Below, one piece after another: positions 13,412-25,194 of a stretch of 64,000 bases of DNA (its first letter is position 1; every line of letters begins with the position of its first letter). Under the pieces are notes generated by a model. The model was not told the DNA's origin and made no database searches. It was given only the letters and a program-made list of their open reading frames with translations. This DNA is from Micropterus salmoides (lineage: Eukaryota; Chordata; Actinopteri; Centrarchiformes; Centrarchidae): positions 62,001-126,000 of the forward strand of contig NW_024041373.1 in the NCBI RefSeq assembly GCF_014851395.1, read 5' to 3'. Both the position numbers and the translations under genes were made by a program.

Positions 13412-16400
13412 TTGCAAATCGATTCAATGATGTTTACCTGCAGCTGAGATGTGTGTAGGCAGTGCTCACCTCTGCTGGAGCTCCTCGCGGACCCTCTCCA
13501 GATATTTCTCCAGGTCTTTTGGCGAGTCTCCATCGGTTTCTTTGTAGTCCACCACATTTCGACTGCGACGCTTCGGCCTGCCACTCGACGTCAGCGCTAC
13601 AGGAGCTTCCGTCTAAATAAACCAAGAGAACAGACAATGTCAATCATTCAGCTTTGACTGCACTTTTTCTGGCTGACCATTTAAAATGTTACATACAGAA
13701 AATGACCCATACTATTAATCCCTCATGTCAACCCAGAGACACTGAGGTAAGGTGACGTAACAGAGGACAAGCTGCACTGATAAGGCAGAGCACAGCCACT
13801 TATTGATAAACCAACACTTTAAGCACTACTCACTGCCAGATATGCTGGCAACAGGCTCAAAAGATTCACATCTGGTATTTAACAGAACTACCTTGGAGGG
13901 CCGTTGTCACGGTCACTGTGGGGACTCCACTGTGTGACTGATGAACCCACAGAGACCAATGTACAGTCCAGACCCTCTCACCATATGGCGTTACCTTTTC
14001 CTGGCCCAGCATCTTGCTGATGGTCTTGTTCACCACCGCGGTGTAAAAGGCCTCCTGTTTGGCTGTCAGAGGAGCGTAAACAATAATCTCCTTCTTAGGA
14101 GGAACCTCCAGCGTCACGTCTGACTTCAGCCGCCTCAGCAGGAACGGAGTCAGAATCTGAAACGAGGGAAAACCTTCAGAAAATGCCTGTTTGTTCTGGA
14201 TTCACAGATACCCTAACCCTGAGGAGGCCAACCGAAGTGGGTTTTAGACACTATTTGATGATAAAAAAAAAAAAATTATATATGTGTGTGATCAGAGTGA
14301 AGCATGTTTCTGTGCTTGAAAATGGAGATGTTCTTTGCTCTTACGCTGCTCGTTCCACCTTAAACAACTGGATGCAGTTTATTGTTGTGCTCCGTGTTTA
14401 ATTGCAGGAGATAAATATATATGAAACAGTGGGAACACTCCATTCCATCATTTTTATTGATAAGGGTCTTCTGTAGAAGCAGCCTCAGTATATCGCCCGT
14501 CTTCTCAGGTCAGGTAAATAGTGAACCTCAGACTGCCTTCCACCAATTTGCACCGTATGAACTAAATAAATTAGAGTGTTTAAAACTCTAATGTCTCCCA
14601 CAGGCTGATTTTAAACATTGAACTTTCAATGTATTTAGTGATGTCTGTGACTGTCTCTGATGCCTGATGTTTGTTTTCCTTTCTCTCAGCTATACACAGG
14701 TCTCTCTTGCTAATCACAGTGTCAGTGTGATTAGCAAGAGCCGCCATATTAAACACACTTAATATATTCTAAAGGAAGTGTAACATTTTCATGTTTGCAC
14801 TGTGTGGAGACAGTTTGGAGGACTGACCTGGTGCAACATGCTCAAGATGTTCTGCTCGCGCTCAGCAGCCACCACACTCTCCGCCTCACCGAGGGAGTCG
14901 ATGTCAAACCACGACTCAAAGCTACACAGCAAACATCAACTAGAGGTTAAATTTGAGTAACAAGTTTAAGGTGAACAATTAGCAACATAAATCAACTATA
15001 AAAGTCGCGTTTAACTGCACGTACAGTAGGGGTGTGCATCTTGACAGGTCTCACGATTCGATTAGGATTAACCGGTCAACGATTCGATATCTCAATGCAT
15101 CACCTCCAGGGGTGGGAATCTCTAGGCACCTCATTACGATTATGAGGCTACGATGTGACTGTAAACGAACAGGATAAAGATGTATTTTTCTCACTGTGTG
15201 ACTAGTTGCTACTTTTAAAGCAAAGTATTTGTAACAATCCAAAGTACTAGGTAGTAATGAAATGCAGCTATTTAATGTTACTTCATATAAATGTAGCTAA
15301 CGTTACATATCATTATTACATTATTACAGCGTTATTACTGACCTCTGATGCTGCTCTTTTCATTTCTGATGCTGTTGTTATTGGTATAGATTCAGATACA
15401 GGTTGAACTACACACTTTACAATGCTCCAGCCAAACCACCTTCACTCCGCCTAAATATATCTGTTCCTTTTCTTGTCTCGTCTAGTGTAGTTACATGTTT
15501 GTGTCTTGTCCTGTAAGTTGATTATTGTAATCTTGTGTTGAGCACCATGGGCCTTGAGAAACTGTATTTAGTTCATTTACTTGATATGTGGATATATGAC
15601 AACAAATGGACTTGAACTAACAGCCAAAAAACTTCCTGCTCAGTTTCCAGACTGCAGTCTGAAGAGGAGATGTTAGCTAGCGCTAACCGCCTTTAATTTT
15701 CCAGCAGTTAGAAAACAGTAACGTTGCGCTCATATTTTTCTCTGCTCCTCTGCTTTCACCGTCACTTTCTGCTGCCTGTCACGTAGCTGTCCTTTGAAGA
15801 ATGACGAGAGGATGCTAGCTAAAGGCCCATTTATACTCCTGCGTATTATCCATGCATTTATGCTTGTGCATAGGTGTGTCCGTCATTCTGCAATTACGCT
15901 ACAGCATCCACTGCGTTGACTTTTGTCAGCCGAGCAGGCTAACTTCCAGTTTAGCGCTCCGCTAACGTAAATGGGGGTAAAATTGTAAACGTGCAGCTGG
16001 TGTAGCCTTTTCAAATGTTACCGAGCAAGTAGATCACATTCTGATAGCGAAACGAGTCATTTCGCTCGGGTTGTGACGATCAAATATATTGATTCACTGT
16101 GTTACAGCCGCTGCAGGGGTACTTCCAGCCGACCAATCACAGAGCTTATGGTCCGCGTCGACTTGACGTGTAGTTACATTTTTGAGGAGGTGCACGTCAG
16201 GCGACAGCGTAGCCTACGCCGTCGACTTGACGCTGAAGTGCTACCGTGCTGCACAGTGTGCGGGTGAAAATCATTAATGTTAGTTGCGTATTGATTTTAT
16301 TGATCATGTGAAAGTTTAATAGCTGCAGTCATTCATTCAACAGCTGCCTTTCTGTGCCGAACAGGGAGAACACGTCTCTATTATGTGCACACCGCAGACA

Positions 16401-19400
16401 GTCCGAAGCTGCACTTCTGCATTTCCGAATGCCGCCTTTTTTGTTCCGTCAACATTACGATATCAATTAACTTCTAGATAATCAATTGATATTTGTGAAG
16501 TCCGCATCACAATGCATCTAAAAATCAATTAATTTCCACACCCCTAATGTACAGAAGGTATCTACACGAGCGGTATTATTACAATTGATTTAGACATGAA
16601 GCCAGATTGTGAGATGACTGTCTGGGGAATCATAGCACTACAGTATATGATACGTCACACTGTACCTCTTGAGGTCATCAAAGACCTCTGGCAAGAGGAA
16701 GTTGAGGAGGGACCAGAGCTCAGCCAGGTTGTTCTGCAGCGGCGTGCCCGTCAGCAGCAGCTTGTTGTCAGTGGGCAGCATCTTCAGCTCGCGCACCAGA
16801 CGACAGTTGAGGTTTTTGATCCTGTGGCCTTCGTCTACAATCAGGTACTTCCAGTGGAAGCGCTGGAGCAGAAAACAGACACGCGAGAAGTAAAAAAATA
16901 AGTCTGCAACTGACGCTTATTTTCAATATAATAACGTATAATATACACTGAACAAAATTAGAAACGCAACACTTTTGTTTTTTCCCCCCCATTCATCATG
17001 AGCTGAACTCAAAGATCTAAGACTTTCTGTGTACACAAAAGGACTATTTCTCTCAAATATGTTCACAAATCTGTCACAATCTGTGCTAGTGAGCACTTCT
17101 CTAGAAACTGTCTATGAAGATTCTCAGTCATCCAGGTCATAGTTATCCAACGAAGGTTAAATGAAGGGCAACTGGACTTGGTTGAAGCTACTGGAAGACG
17201 TTTCGTCCCTCATCCAAAGGACTTCTTCAGTTCTGACTGACTGGCAGGGAAACTCAGCTATTTAACCTCAGTGGGGTCGTTATCTCGGGTCATCGATACC
17301 GCTGGTTCGTTAGTGTTCCTTGTTGCTGTGACGACAGTCGTTACAGTCGTTGAGACTACCTGTGGCCAAGACTGAACGACCATCGTTGGTATCTTCACCT
17401 GAGGCCAATAGGTTACGTTTGTTGAGTTTCCTGGGAAGTGATGAAAGGACAGCATTGTAAGTGGGGGATAAGTGGTGGCGTAGACCCCCTCCTCTGTTCA
17501 ATGACGGCTTCTCAACCCTGGTGTAGATGCTTCCTTGACACCTCTTTCAAACCATCCATCTTCTCTGTCTAAAATGTGCACCTGGTGGTCCTCAAACGAG
17601 TGTCCTCTGTCCTTCAGATGTAAGTAGACTGCAGAGTCTTGACCTGAGGAGTTGGCCCTTCTGTGTTGAGCCATGCGTTTGTGTAGTGGTTGTTTAGTCT
17701 CCCCAATATACAGGTCTGTGCATTCCTCACTGCATTGGACCGCATACACTAGATTGCTTTTCTTGTGTTTGGGGGTGCGGTCTTTGGGGTGGACCAGCAT
17801 CTGTCTTAGTGTGTTCTTGGGTTTAAAAAAAACCCCTCTAGAAACTATATTTAGTTGTATTTAAAATATAAATCTATTCTAATCATGTTCTGAATTTATT
17901 CCTTTTTGAAAATAATAATAAATACAATCTTCTTCCAGGGCAGCAGAGTGTGTTCTAATTCCAGGATGTTTGATGGGAGGGACTTCTTGAGGCAACAAGA
18001 AGTTAACAGGGGAAAGTGTACTGATAATGGCCGGAGTGCTCAAATCAGTACAAGTACAAATTGCAATACTATGTGGCAAACAGTTCTGTCCTTGTTAAAC
18101 CTGCATATTTCAGTCATGTGTAAGTTGATGTCGTAAAGGACGAGCAGGGATCCTACCTGTAGGAACTTTCTGTCAATCATGGAGATCTCAAAAGAGGTGA
18201 CGACCACAGGACACATGCTGAGGGGCCCCTGAGGCCTGTGGATCTGCTTCAGCAGCTTGGCCCTCTCTGGCTGGGTGCCGTGGTAAAGCAGCACAGACAC
18301 CTGGGACAAAGACACAGCACTGCTCAGACCGCTGAGCTCCAGCAGACATTAACCCCATCAGTCCCAGCGGAGTGCCGGTGTCCCGCTCACTGTTCGAGTG
18401 AGGCTGTCAATCAATATAGCAACAACCCTGGTGCTTAGAAGCAAAGTGAGCTACTGTGCTTGATTGTAACCCCTTTGTGTGTTATTTTGTCGACCCACAC
18501 AACATGTGGTTAATTATTTATTTGGTATGATGCTTCTGTAAATAAGTCAAATGTTTCCCATACATTGATTTATTTGTGGGAGCCCGCCACTTATTGGTTT
18601 TCGATTTTTTTTACTATTTAAAATGACTAAAATTGTATTTCACTGTAGAGCAGCACACAGTGCATAGATTCGCTCAGCCCGCTCAGCTCTCTCTCTCTCA
18701 CAAACACATAAGTCGGTTTTACGCTGCCTTATTTTCCAGTATTATTGCGGCAATATGCCGACTCGCTGCGCTCTCTGTTGTTAACACAACGCTGTCGATG
18801 TCAGAGATCCACCGTCAAATAAGTTAATAGCAAGCATGTAAGGAGCTAGCTAATGTTAGAACACATCTGGGTTGTCCAGGTTACAGCTAGCGGATACTGA
18901 GGGGAGTTTTTAATAAATGTCGGTCACCACTATTTAAGCACTTTCTATGACATGAATGGATTTTTCATTGTGTGTTGCTTTTTGCCTGGATTATGTGTTT
19001 AACATTATAGTTCGTGTGTAAAAGTTTTTTTTCTAGGCAAACCTAAATTCTCCATGTGTGTATAATCTATCAGAAATCTGGACTAATAAAATCAATCTTC
19101 ATTTTCATCCATATTCAGCCCTCCACGGGCCTGATAAGACCAGGGTCCTACCTCTGGTGTGAAGCGTTTGAATTCGTTGATCCAGTTGGGCAGAGTGGAG
19201 AGCGGGGCCACCACCAGGAAGGGGCCCTTCACCTTCTTTTCTATCATCATGGCGATGTGAGCAATGCACTGGATGGTCTTTCCCAGTCCCATCTCATCAG
19301 CCAGGATCCCATTGATGCCGTTCTCCCACAGCATCTGACAGCACAGAGGGAACACCAGCGGCAGGCTTAGCAACGTTCACCCTGAAGACCAGCATGCAGT

Positions 19401-22400
19401 CACTGGGCATGACGGCCTGACAGAAGCTCTATTATTCTTCACTTGAAAAACTTTAAACATATAAATATCTTTAGCACTCTGGTGGGGACAGTGGAAGAAT
19501 TTAAAAACACTGTTATACAAACACGTGTCAGCAGCTTTAATTCAATAATTAACTAAGTCGAAAGCAGTCATGGATAGCATAAAAGTACCATAAAACCTCA
19601 ATTAAAAGCCTAGTCCCAATTCGACTCCTGTACACTTTTACTGGTCTGGTGTGGCTACATGTTTTGACAAATAAATGCAGGTCTCAATTAAAAGCCTGGT
19701 CTGGTTTTTCTAGAAGTTCACTGGAGGTATAAAACCTCTTAAAGCCCCCGGGTCACCTGCTTGAGTTAAGCTGCTTAGATCGTTCATGCCAATATAAAGG
19801 TTTAAACTTCAGTATGTCAGTATGGACATGTGACATCAAATTCTCCACAGTTCAATTGTTTAGTTCATTTTACAGAAACAATGAGCACTTACAATTCATA
19901 TTTACCAGCATGGTAAAGGAATTAAAGGCCTGTCCCAAATATAGGCAGGGTGAGTTCAGTGATTTGAACAAATAACAGCCCGGGATATTAATTGAAGTTT
20001 ACGGTATTTAAAGGTACAGCAGCCAGAATGTGCCGGTCCAGGGAGCAAACTGATAAAACTGCTGCTTTCTTGGAAACAGGACCAGTGTTTCTAAAGTTTG
20101 ACCCATACTAGAAAGTGTGCGCATCTCCGTTGCTTTGATTTGAACTATTTTTCTGTCCAGTTTTTTTGTGAGGTGAGACATGGACCATATCCGCAAAGAT
20201 TGTGATAAATAAATAAATATACTTTTAATGAAATAAACCAAAAAGTCAAACTGCTATTTTATGCAGCAAAAGCCTACCAACTACACTGATCATGAGATGT
20301 GTCAGGTAGTGTTGTAGTACTCAAGACCGGTCTTAAGACCACTTTTTGATGGTCTTGATCTCGTCTCGGACTCAACCGCATTTGTACTCCGTCTTGTCTC
20401 CGACATTGAGGACTCAGGATTTTATTTCAAGAATTGCTTTTGTATTGTCTGATTTCTTTATTAACATCCTAACTGATTGGATGTAACACTTATTGCTTCA
20501 AATGCAGCCAAGAACACTAATTAAACATGTGTTGTTACCGTTAACAACTGCGTTTGTATGTGGGTGCTTTAATAGGAATGTGGATCTTTCAGATTCATTT
20601 GAGAAGTACCTATGATATTCCACATTTTATTGTGTTATGTGGGGAACTGGCCTCAGTCTCAGCCCCTAAAAGTCTTGGTCTTGTCTCAGTCTCAAACTCT
20701 GGTCTTGGTTTTGACTTGGTCTCGGTTTGGGGCGGTCTACAACATTAGTGTCAGGATCTGGGGGGCTTAAACCTTTACACTAACATGGACGTCCTTAAAA
20801 TGCTCAGCAAGAATGTCATGTTATGTCCAGAATGAACTCTGAAATATTTTACTGACTACCTGGATTGTGTACTTTGCAAATGACAGGAAGGAATCCAACA
20901 AACACATCAATAATTAATCACTTCCCACAATCCCATGTTGGCAAAGCCCTACTGACCCTCAGCCACTCGATGCCTTCAATCTGGTACCACCTCATGACCC
21001 CTCCGGTTAAGAGCTGCGGCTGCTGGGCGGGGACCGGCTGGCCGTTCACCTTCCTGTGAGGGTCCAGGAGCTGCTTGGCGTTGTCTCGCACCATCTCCGA
21101 CAGACGGTTCTTGATATCTTGGTTGGAATCGCTCATCTTCTCGATGTCCTCGGCTTCGAGTTTCTTCTGGGCCGGTGCCTCCTCCTGATATCAAATGTTT
21201 GATATGTACATGTATGAGTGGACTGCCTACTTTTAAAATCTATCCTGCTGTGTCCCAACACCTGCAATGTCTTAACATCTCATCAAAGTCTAAATAAAAT
21301 GAACCATTACCTCCACTTGCTCCACTTTTGCTTTCTTGGCCTGCGACATGATTTCCTGTAAGACAAAAATCAAGCAGAACCGACGTGAACAGATCAGTAA
21401 AGGACAAGGATCTGCAAAACAGCCAAAACTTCTAATGAGACCTTACTTCTTTTGACATGACATCCGCTATTTTGTAGTCGTCATCCCTCCTCCTCTTCTT
21501 TTTATCTAGTTCAACAAGGAACAGTCAAAAACACATTTGAAACTTACGTAACCAGGGTTTAGCATAATCACATATCAGAATTCACTTATTAACAGATGTT
21601 ATAAGTGATTTCAGAAGATCTACTCACCTTTCTCAGGCTCTGCACTGTTTGTGTTCTCCATCTAAAAGAGAAATATACTTCTATGAATAAGGTTCCATTT
21701 CAAAGCTAAGGTAAATGTTTTTCCCACTATAATAATAGATTTCCCCTCACCTTCTTGCCCTTCTTTTCCAGTTTCTCCTTCCTGAGGTTTTCCTGAAATT
21801 GTTGACAGAAAAGTGTTGTGTGTTAGCAGCCAGCAGGTCCACACACAGCGCAGGCAGTTACTGTTTCACACATGCTGTACCTCATTCTGTTGTTGCTCCA
21901 TTTTAGTCAGCAGGAATTTAGAGTAGATGTTGCTCTTCTGCAGCAAGTGCTGCAATCTCTTGAACCGCATGTCATGAGAATCCCTCTCCCATGATTCCCG
22001 GGCCTCGTAAGATAAGATAAGATAGACTTTTATTGATCCCAGACAGTCACTTGTTACAGCAGCTCCAGACACAACAGATAAGAAAATACACAATAAATGA
22101 AAATAGAGCAGAAAAATACAAAATATAACAAATACAAAATAAGAGTAAGAGTTATATGTATACTATATACACCTTTATAGAGAGATGTGAGTGATATGGA
22201 ACACTGCTCATGTCACAGCAGGAGCACGGTGTAGAAATAAATATGATTGCACAGGAGAAAATAGTTGTGTTGAGCGTTGCTAAATAATTATACATTAATG
22301 ACCGACTGTGCTGGACAACATCTGGGCTGGAAAACATTTCTGATACAAGTGCCAATACCATGCGATTGTTTTGTACTTATACCAAATAAGGAATATTTTC

Positions 22401-23409
22401 TACTACAAAACCTTTTTTCCATTTAACAAAAGAAGCCAAAGTTGTCAAACGGTGTCTTTAACACAAGAATTTTGTGCTGCCAACAGTCTGAAATGTATTC
22501 GCAACTTCTTTTCCTTAAATCAGGAACTATTTAAATCAAAAAAGTCCATAATATTTTAACTTGATGCCAGCTTTGGGTACTTGAAAGTTTGAGACTTAGT
22601 GCTATTGGCGGTTCATTCCCCAGCCCTAGACAAGATCCAATTTTACAACAACTGTTCAGGACACATCCTGAGGAAATAATAAGCAACACACCTTTTCCAT
22701 CATCTCCTTTTCCTTCCTCTCTCCTTCCTCCATCAGCTGCTTCTCTTCTTCCACCATTTCCTTAGTAATGACCCCTTCGGATGGTATATCCTCAGATTTC
22801 ACTTTGACATCTTCAAACAAACAATAGTGACAGTCAAGCTGACGGCTGCATCGTCACACCCCCACATGTCTCTCCTTTATTTTTTCTCCAATACTGTAGA
22901 AAGTTTCATATCAATGTTGATTACATATGGAATGGCGCCCTGTTCCTGCTGTGATAAGCATCAGGTCCCTCATTAACTCAACCATAAATGACATGACAGT
23001 GACATTTCATTAATTAAAGGTGGATTAACTCAAGAAAATCCCTCAGTAAACTCCTCATAGGTTGGGGGGCCTTTGTGACTGACCTTTTGCAGCTCCAGTC
23101 TCCATGGCTGTGCCCAGCGGCTCCTCAGATTCGTCGGGTTTGGGGCAGTGAGGGGAGGCGCTTCGGGATTCCTCCTTCAAGCTGTCAGCATGAGAAGAAC
23201 ACAGAGGAGATGCAGAGGCTCAACTTTCCCTGCTGTTCTTACAGGAGGCAGGGCTAACTCCATTCACATGGTTCATAAGAAACTTTTACAACACACGGTG
23301 GGTCATTAATCTAACGTTACAGACACAATATAATATTTCAATAGGACAACGTGTACCTTTTCCCCACCAGACTTTTACTTTCTAGCAATGTGGAGGAGGC
23401 TTTCAGCAT
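8619..23409 (-). CDS. hells: Lymphoid-specific helicase HELLS/LSH (SNF2-family chromatin remodeller)
   Basis: There are 23 coding exons: 23357-23409, 23084-23181, 22692-22810, 21881-22003, 21751-21792, 21628-21661, 21447-21505, 21311-21355, 20957-21184, 19152-19334, 18157-18300, 16666-16862, 14828-14921, 13995-14156, 13470-13612, 12253-12397, 11974-12057, 11354-11473, 11035-11151, 10779-10938, 9359-9455, 9181-9257 and 8619-8707. All phases join to 870 codons plus TGA (human 838 aa). An N-terminal coiled coil (SNIYSKFLLTKMEQQQ) and a basic KKKRRR stretch near 158-163 precede the SNF2 ATPase. Helicase motifs are DEMGLGKT at 280-287, DEGH at 386-389, LTGTPLQN near 414, LIFSQM near 653, STRAGGLGIN near 707 and QAQDRCHRIGQ at 737-747. 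The family acts in the nucleus with CDCA7 to support DNA methylation of repeats. ATG opens the first coding exon right after its acceptor. The stretch before it is inferred 5' UTR. Confidence 0.96.
11841..11890. repeat. Imperfect hairpin in hells intron
   Basis: The arms GAAAGATCTATC (11854-11865) and GATAGATCTCTTTC pair around a short loop. The pairing extends outward through TAGTGA/TCACTA with a 7-nt bulge. It sits about 85 bp from the 11974-12057 exon of hells. Function is unknown. Confidence 0.6.
12635..12745. repeat. Dispersed repeat, copy 1
   Basis: The segment around ATCAACACATAAGCTTTGAT, followed by GTTGTATTTGAT, matches a second copy at about 32340-32440, where ATCAACACATCAGCTTTAAT is followed by GTTGTATTTGAT. 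Both are intronic or flanking and non-coding. The family is not identified. It may belong to the same hAT-type element as the neighbouring BED fragment. Confidence 0.5.
12905..13290 (+). mobile_element. hAT-type element remnant with BED-finger-like exon
   Basis: A plus-strand open stretch (12929-13132) encodes VQCVCCKTEPANHNSNTLR, which has the C-x2-C and downstream His spacing of a BED zinc finger. BED fingers occur at the N-terminus of many hAT transposases. The following sequence (AAATCATGATTG, then a TTGTAACG block) aligns with 28250-28390 in a rab1a intron. That copy is preceded by a hAT-like terminus. The element is broken and non-functional and lies in the hells intron between 12397 and 13470. 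Confidence 0.5.
13369..13408. repeat. CA microsatellite
   Basis: Twenty AC units in the hells intron, about 60 bp from the donor of exon 13470-13612. Confidence 0.97.
15027..16546. mobile_element. Non-autonomous hAT transposon (1.52 kb)
   Basis: The ends are TAGGGGTGTG and CACACCCCTA, perfect inverted repeats. The flanks are ACGTACAG (15019-15026) and ATGTACAG (16547-16554), an 8-bp target duplication with one C-to-T change at a CpG. Eight-bp duplications are the hAT hallmark. No transposase frame is present. The inside includes two GTCGACTTGACG blocks near 16156 and 16220, so a smaller element may be nested. It makes up most of the 1.74-kb hells intron between exons 16666-16862 and 14828-14921. 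Confidence 0.85.
17100..17835 (-). mobile_element. Penelope-like retroelement 3' fragment with GIY-YIG endonuclease
   Basis: The minus-strand frame 17498-17800 encodes SNLVYAVQCSEECTDLYIG followed by ETKQPLHKRMAQH, then a conserved Glu region (WFERGVKEA). This is the order of a GIY-YIG nuclease: YAV and YIG core, an Arg, and a Glu. Past a one-base deletion at the GCATC step the frame resumes as NRGGGLRHHLSPTYNAVLSS, which follows the endonuclease in fish Penelope-like elements. The reverse transcriptase part is absent. The copy is broken and sits in the hells intron between 16862 and 18157. Confidence 0.85.
20309..20745. mobile_element. MITE-like DNA transposon with GTGTTGTAG ends
   Basis: GTGTTGTAG at 20309-20317 and CTACAACAT at 20737-20745 form inverted ends with one mismatch, and both sides are flanked by TA. 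The interior is rich in repeated GTCTTGGTCT/GGTCTCGG steps. It has no coding capacity and lies in the hells intron between exons 20957-21184 and 19152-19334. Confidence 0.65.
22006..22170 (-). mobile_element. Retroelement 3' tail abutting a hells splice acceptor
   Basis: Read on the minus strand, the segment runs through GGGATCAATAAAAGTC and then repeated TTATC units up to the acceptor ACGAG before exon 21881-22003. The GATCAATAAAG block with short (TATCT)n-like repeats is a common 3' end of fish non-LTR retroelements. It lies in the same orientation as hells. The TTATC repeats supply the pyrimidine tract, and AATAAA (22029-22034) sits about 25 nt upstream of the splice site. Confidence 0.65.
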
Positions 23410-23775
23410 CTAAATTAAGAGATTTACGTTGCAGTTAAGTGAATAAAACAGAAAATCAAAATAAGGAGATTAACGTTAGCCCATCCGACACATCGTTACT
23501 GGCCCATTCTTTAACAGATAACTAACGTTCATGTTGCGATAAGGTGCACTGTTAAACGTTAACGTTACACCGACACATTAGAAAATTGAAAGCAAATTAT
23601 TTAACTTAACTTACCAGCTCATTGTTGTCAACAGTGTAGCAGAGAATGGGACTAATATGGCCAACTCAACGTTTCTAGTTAACTAACGTTAACGTCAATG
23701 CAAAAGGTAACGTTATTTTTTGCTCAATAAAACAGCAACTTGTCGCGAGTTAACGTTAAGTTAACGTAACGTTAC
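23312..23775. promoter_or_regulatory. AACGTT-rich 5' region of hells
   Basis: About ten AACGTT palindromes occur in some 465 bp, often as TAACGTTA or overlapping pairs. They cover the first coding exon and the presumed 5' UTR. A random sequence would hold about 0.1. Similar GCTAACGTTAGC motifs appear at the rab1a 5' end. A promoter role is inferred from position. Confidence 0.5.
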
Positions 23776-23780
23776 ACAAG
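23615..23780 (-). other. Probable hells 5' UTR exon
   Basis: A strong donor CTG|GTAAGT lies at 23614/23615. Spliced to the acceptor before the ATG at 23409, it would give a leader with a two-codon upstream frame (ATG AGC TGA) crossing the junction. The right boundary and transcription start cannot be placed from sequence, so the end given is a guess. Confidence 0.35.
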
Positions 23781-24160
23781 CAGGCATATAACTCTCTGAA
23801 GTAGCTGGCCAAACCACCTGGCTAGTGGTTATATAGATGCTGAGAATACAGGACCGACCGCAGATATTACAATAAATTCCAAAAATACTGTCTTATCTAA
23901 AACTGTGATGAAGAATACGGCTGGTTTGAACCCCACGTTAGTACCCTCCACTGAACACAGTGTAAGCTTACGGCAAGTAGCTGCAAGCAAGGAATGTGAG
24001 GCCGGCTGTTGCAATTCAAAATAAAACTACTTCCGCAAGCTTCACGCTCCACAGCAGGCATGAGAGGTTGCGATTAGCTTTTATTTAAAGTCAAAGTCGC
24101 TTTACTTCCGCCACTTTCTATATGAACAAGGCTAACTTGACGCAGCTGTAACTTTTATTG

Positions 24161-24186
24161 TGGGCGGGGCTATTCCATTTCGCGCC
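24161..24186. promoter_or_regulatory. GC box and E2F site upstream of hells
   Basis: TGGGCGGGGC (24161-24170) is a GC box. TTTCGCGCC (24178-24186) matches the E2F consensus exactly. HELLS is a known proliferation and E2F-linked gene in mammals, so control by E2F is a reasonable inference. Confidence 0.6.
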
Positions 24187-24417
24187 ACTTAGGACGAAAC
24201 CACTGTTTGTAAAATAGGGTGGCCTGCTATTAAAGTGTAAATATTACAATATTTTAGAATGTAAATGTGAATATCAGATTAAAGATAACAAATGGAAATC
24301 ATTTTGAATTGAAATACATAATATTTACAGACTAAAGATCATTTCATTCTCACAGAAAATAATTTAACAACACAGCCACCCCTCTGAGTGGAAATAGGTG
24401 CCACTCCTAATCTGATA

Positions 24418-24426
24418 TTTCCCGCG
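24418..24426 (+). promoter_or_regulatory. Second E2F consensus site
   Basis: TTTCCCGCG is a textbook E2F motif about 240 bp beyond the first one, on the 5' side of hells. Use is not shown by sequence alone. Confidence 0.45.
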
Positions 24427-25194
24427 AATGTAGGGGGGAGGATCTATGTTTGGTTAAGGGGTTATTAAGGTCATCTTATTGCACTTGCAAACAATAACTC
24501 TTAAAATAAATGACAAACTACTTTTGGTTTGTATGCCTGTATGTTTATCTCATTGGCAGTTTGCAGGCTTAGCAGGATTTTTCAGCCTCTCAATTCATAT
24601 TCTTTCTTTCTTTCTTCTTCATTCTTTGTGTTTGTGGCTGCAGTTTTTTATTGTATTACTGTTTCTTTAGTGAGGCTTACATATTTATAATTGATAATCA
24701 GTTGTGTGTCCATCTATAGATAAGGCCCCCCCTTGTTTTGTAATGCAGACCGACTCTACCTGCTAATGATGATGATGCATGATAATCAAAGTTTTGGAGT
24801 TCCATTGATCAGTCCAATGACCAAATGCATTTTTTATATTCACTCTTACATGGTCCTTCCTCAAGTCAAGTCCTCAGCCATTCCTCACTGTGAGCTGATG
24901 TGGTGTGGTGTGTGATGCTGTTGCACTTCCGGCTTGTTGCCAGCAGAGGCCCATAAAGATCACAGATGAAATCTTCACTGTGCTGTTGTGTAGGCAGTTC
25001 ACACTTGGTGAACCGCACACTCCTCTCTTCCTTTCTTCCATTCTATTTCTCTTTCATTTTCTGCTTTCCTATTCTTTGTCCTCCTTTCTTCCCTTTCCCT
25101 CTCTTCTTCAAGTCTAGCCTTTCTTCCTTTTCCATAGTACCTTGTAATTATCTGCCTCTTGTTTGTTTTTGTGATTTCTTTTGTTATTTTGTGG

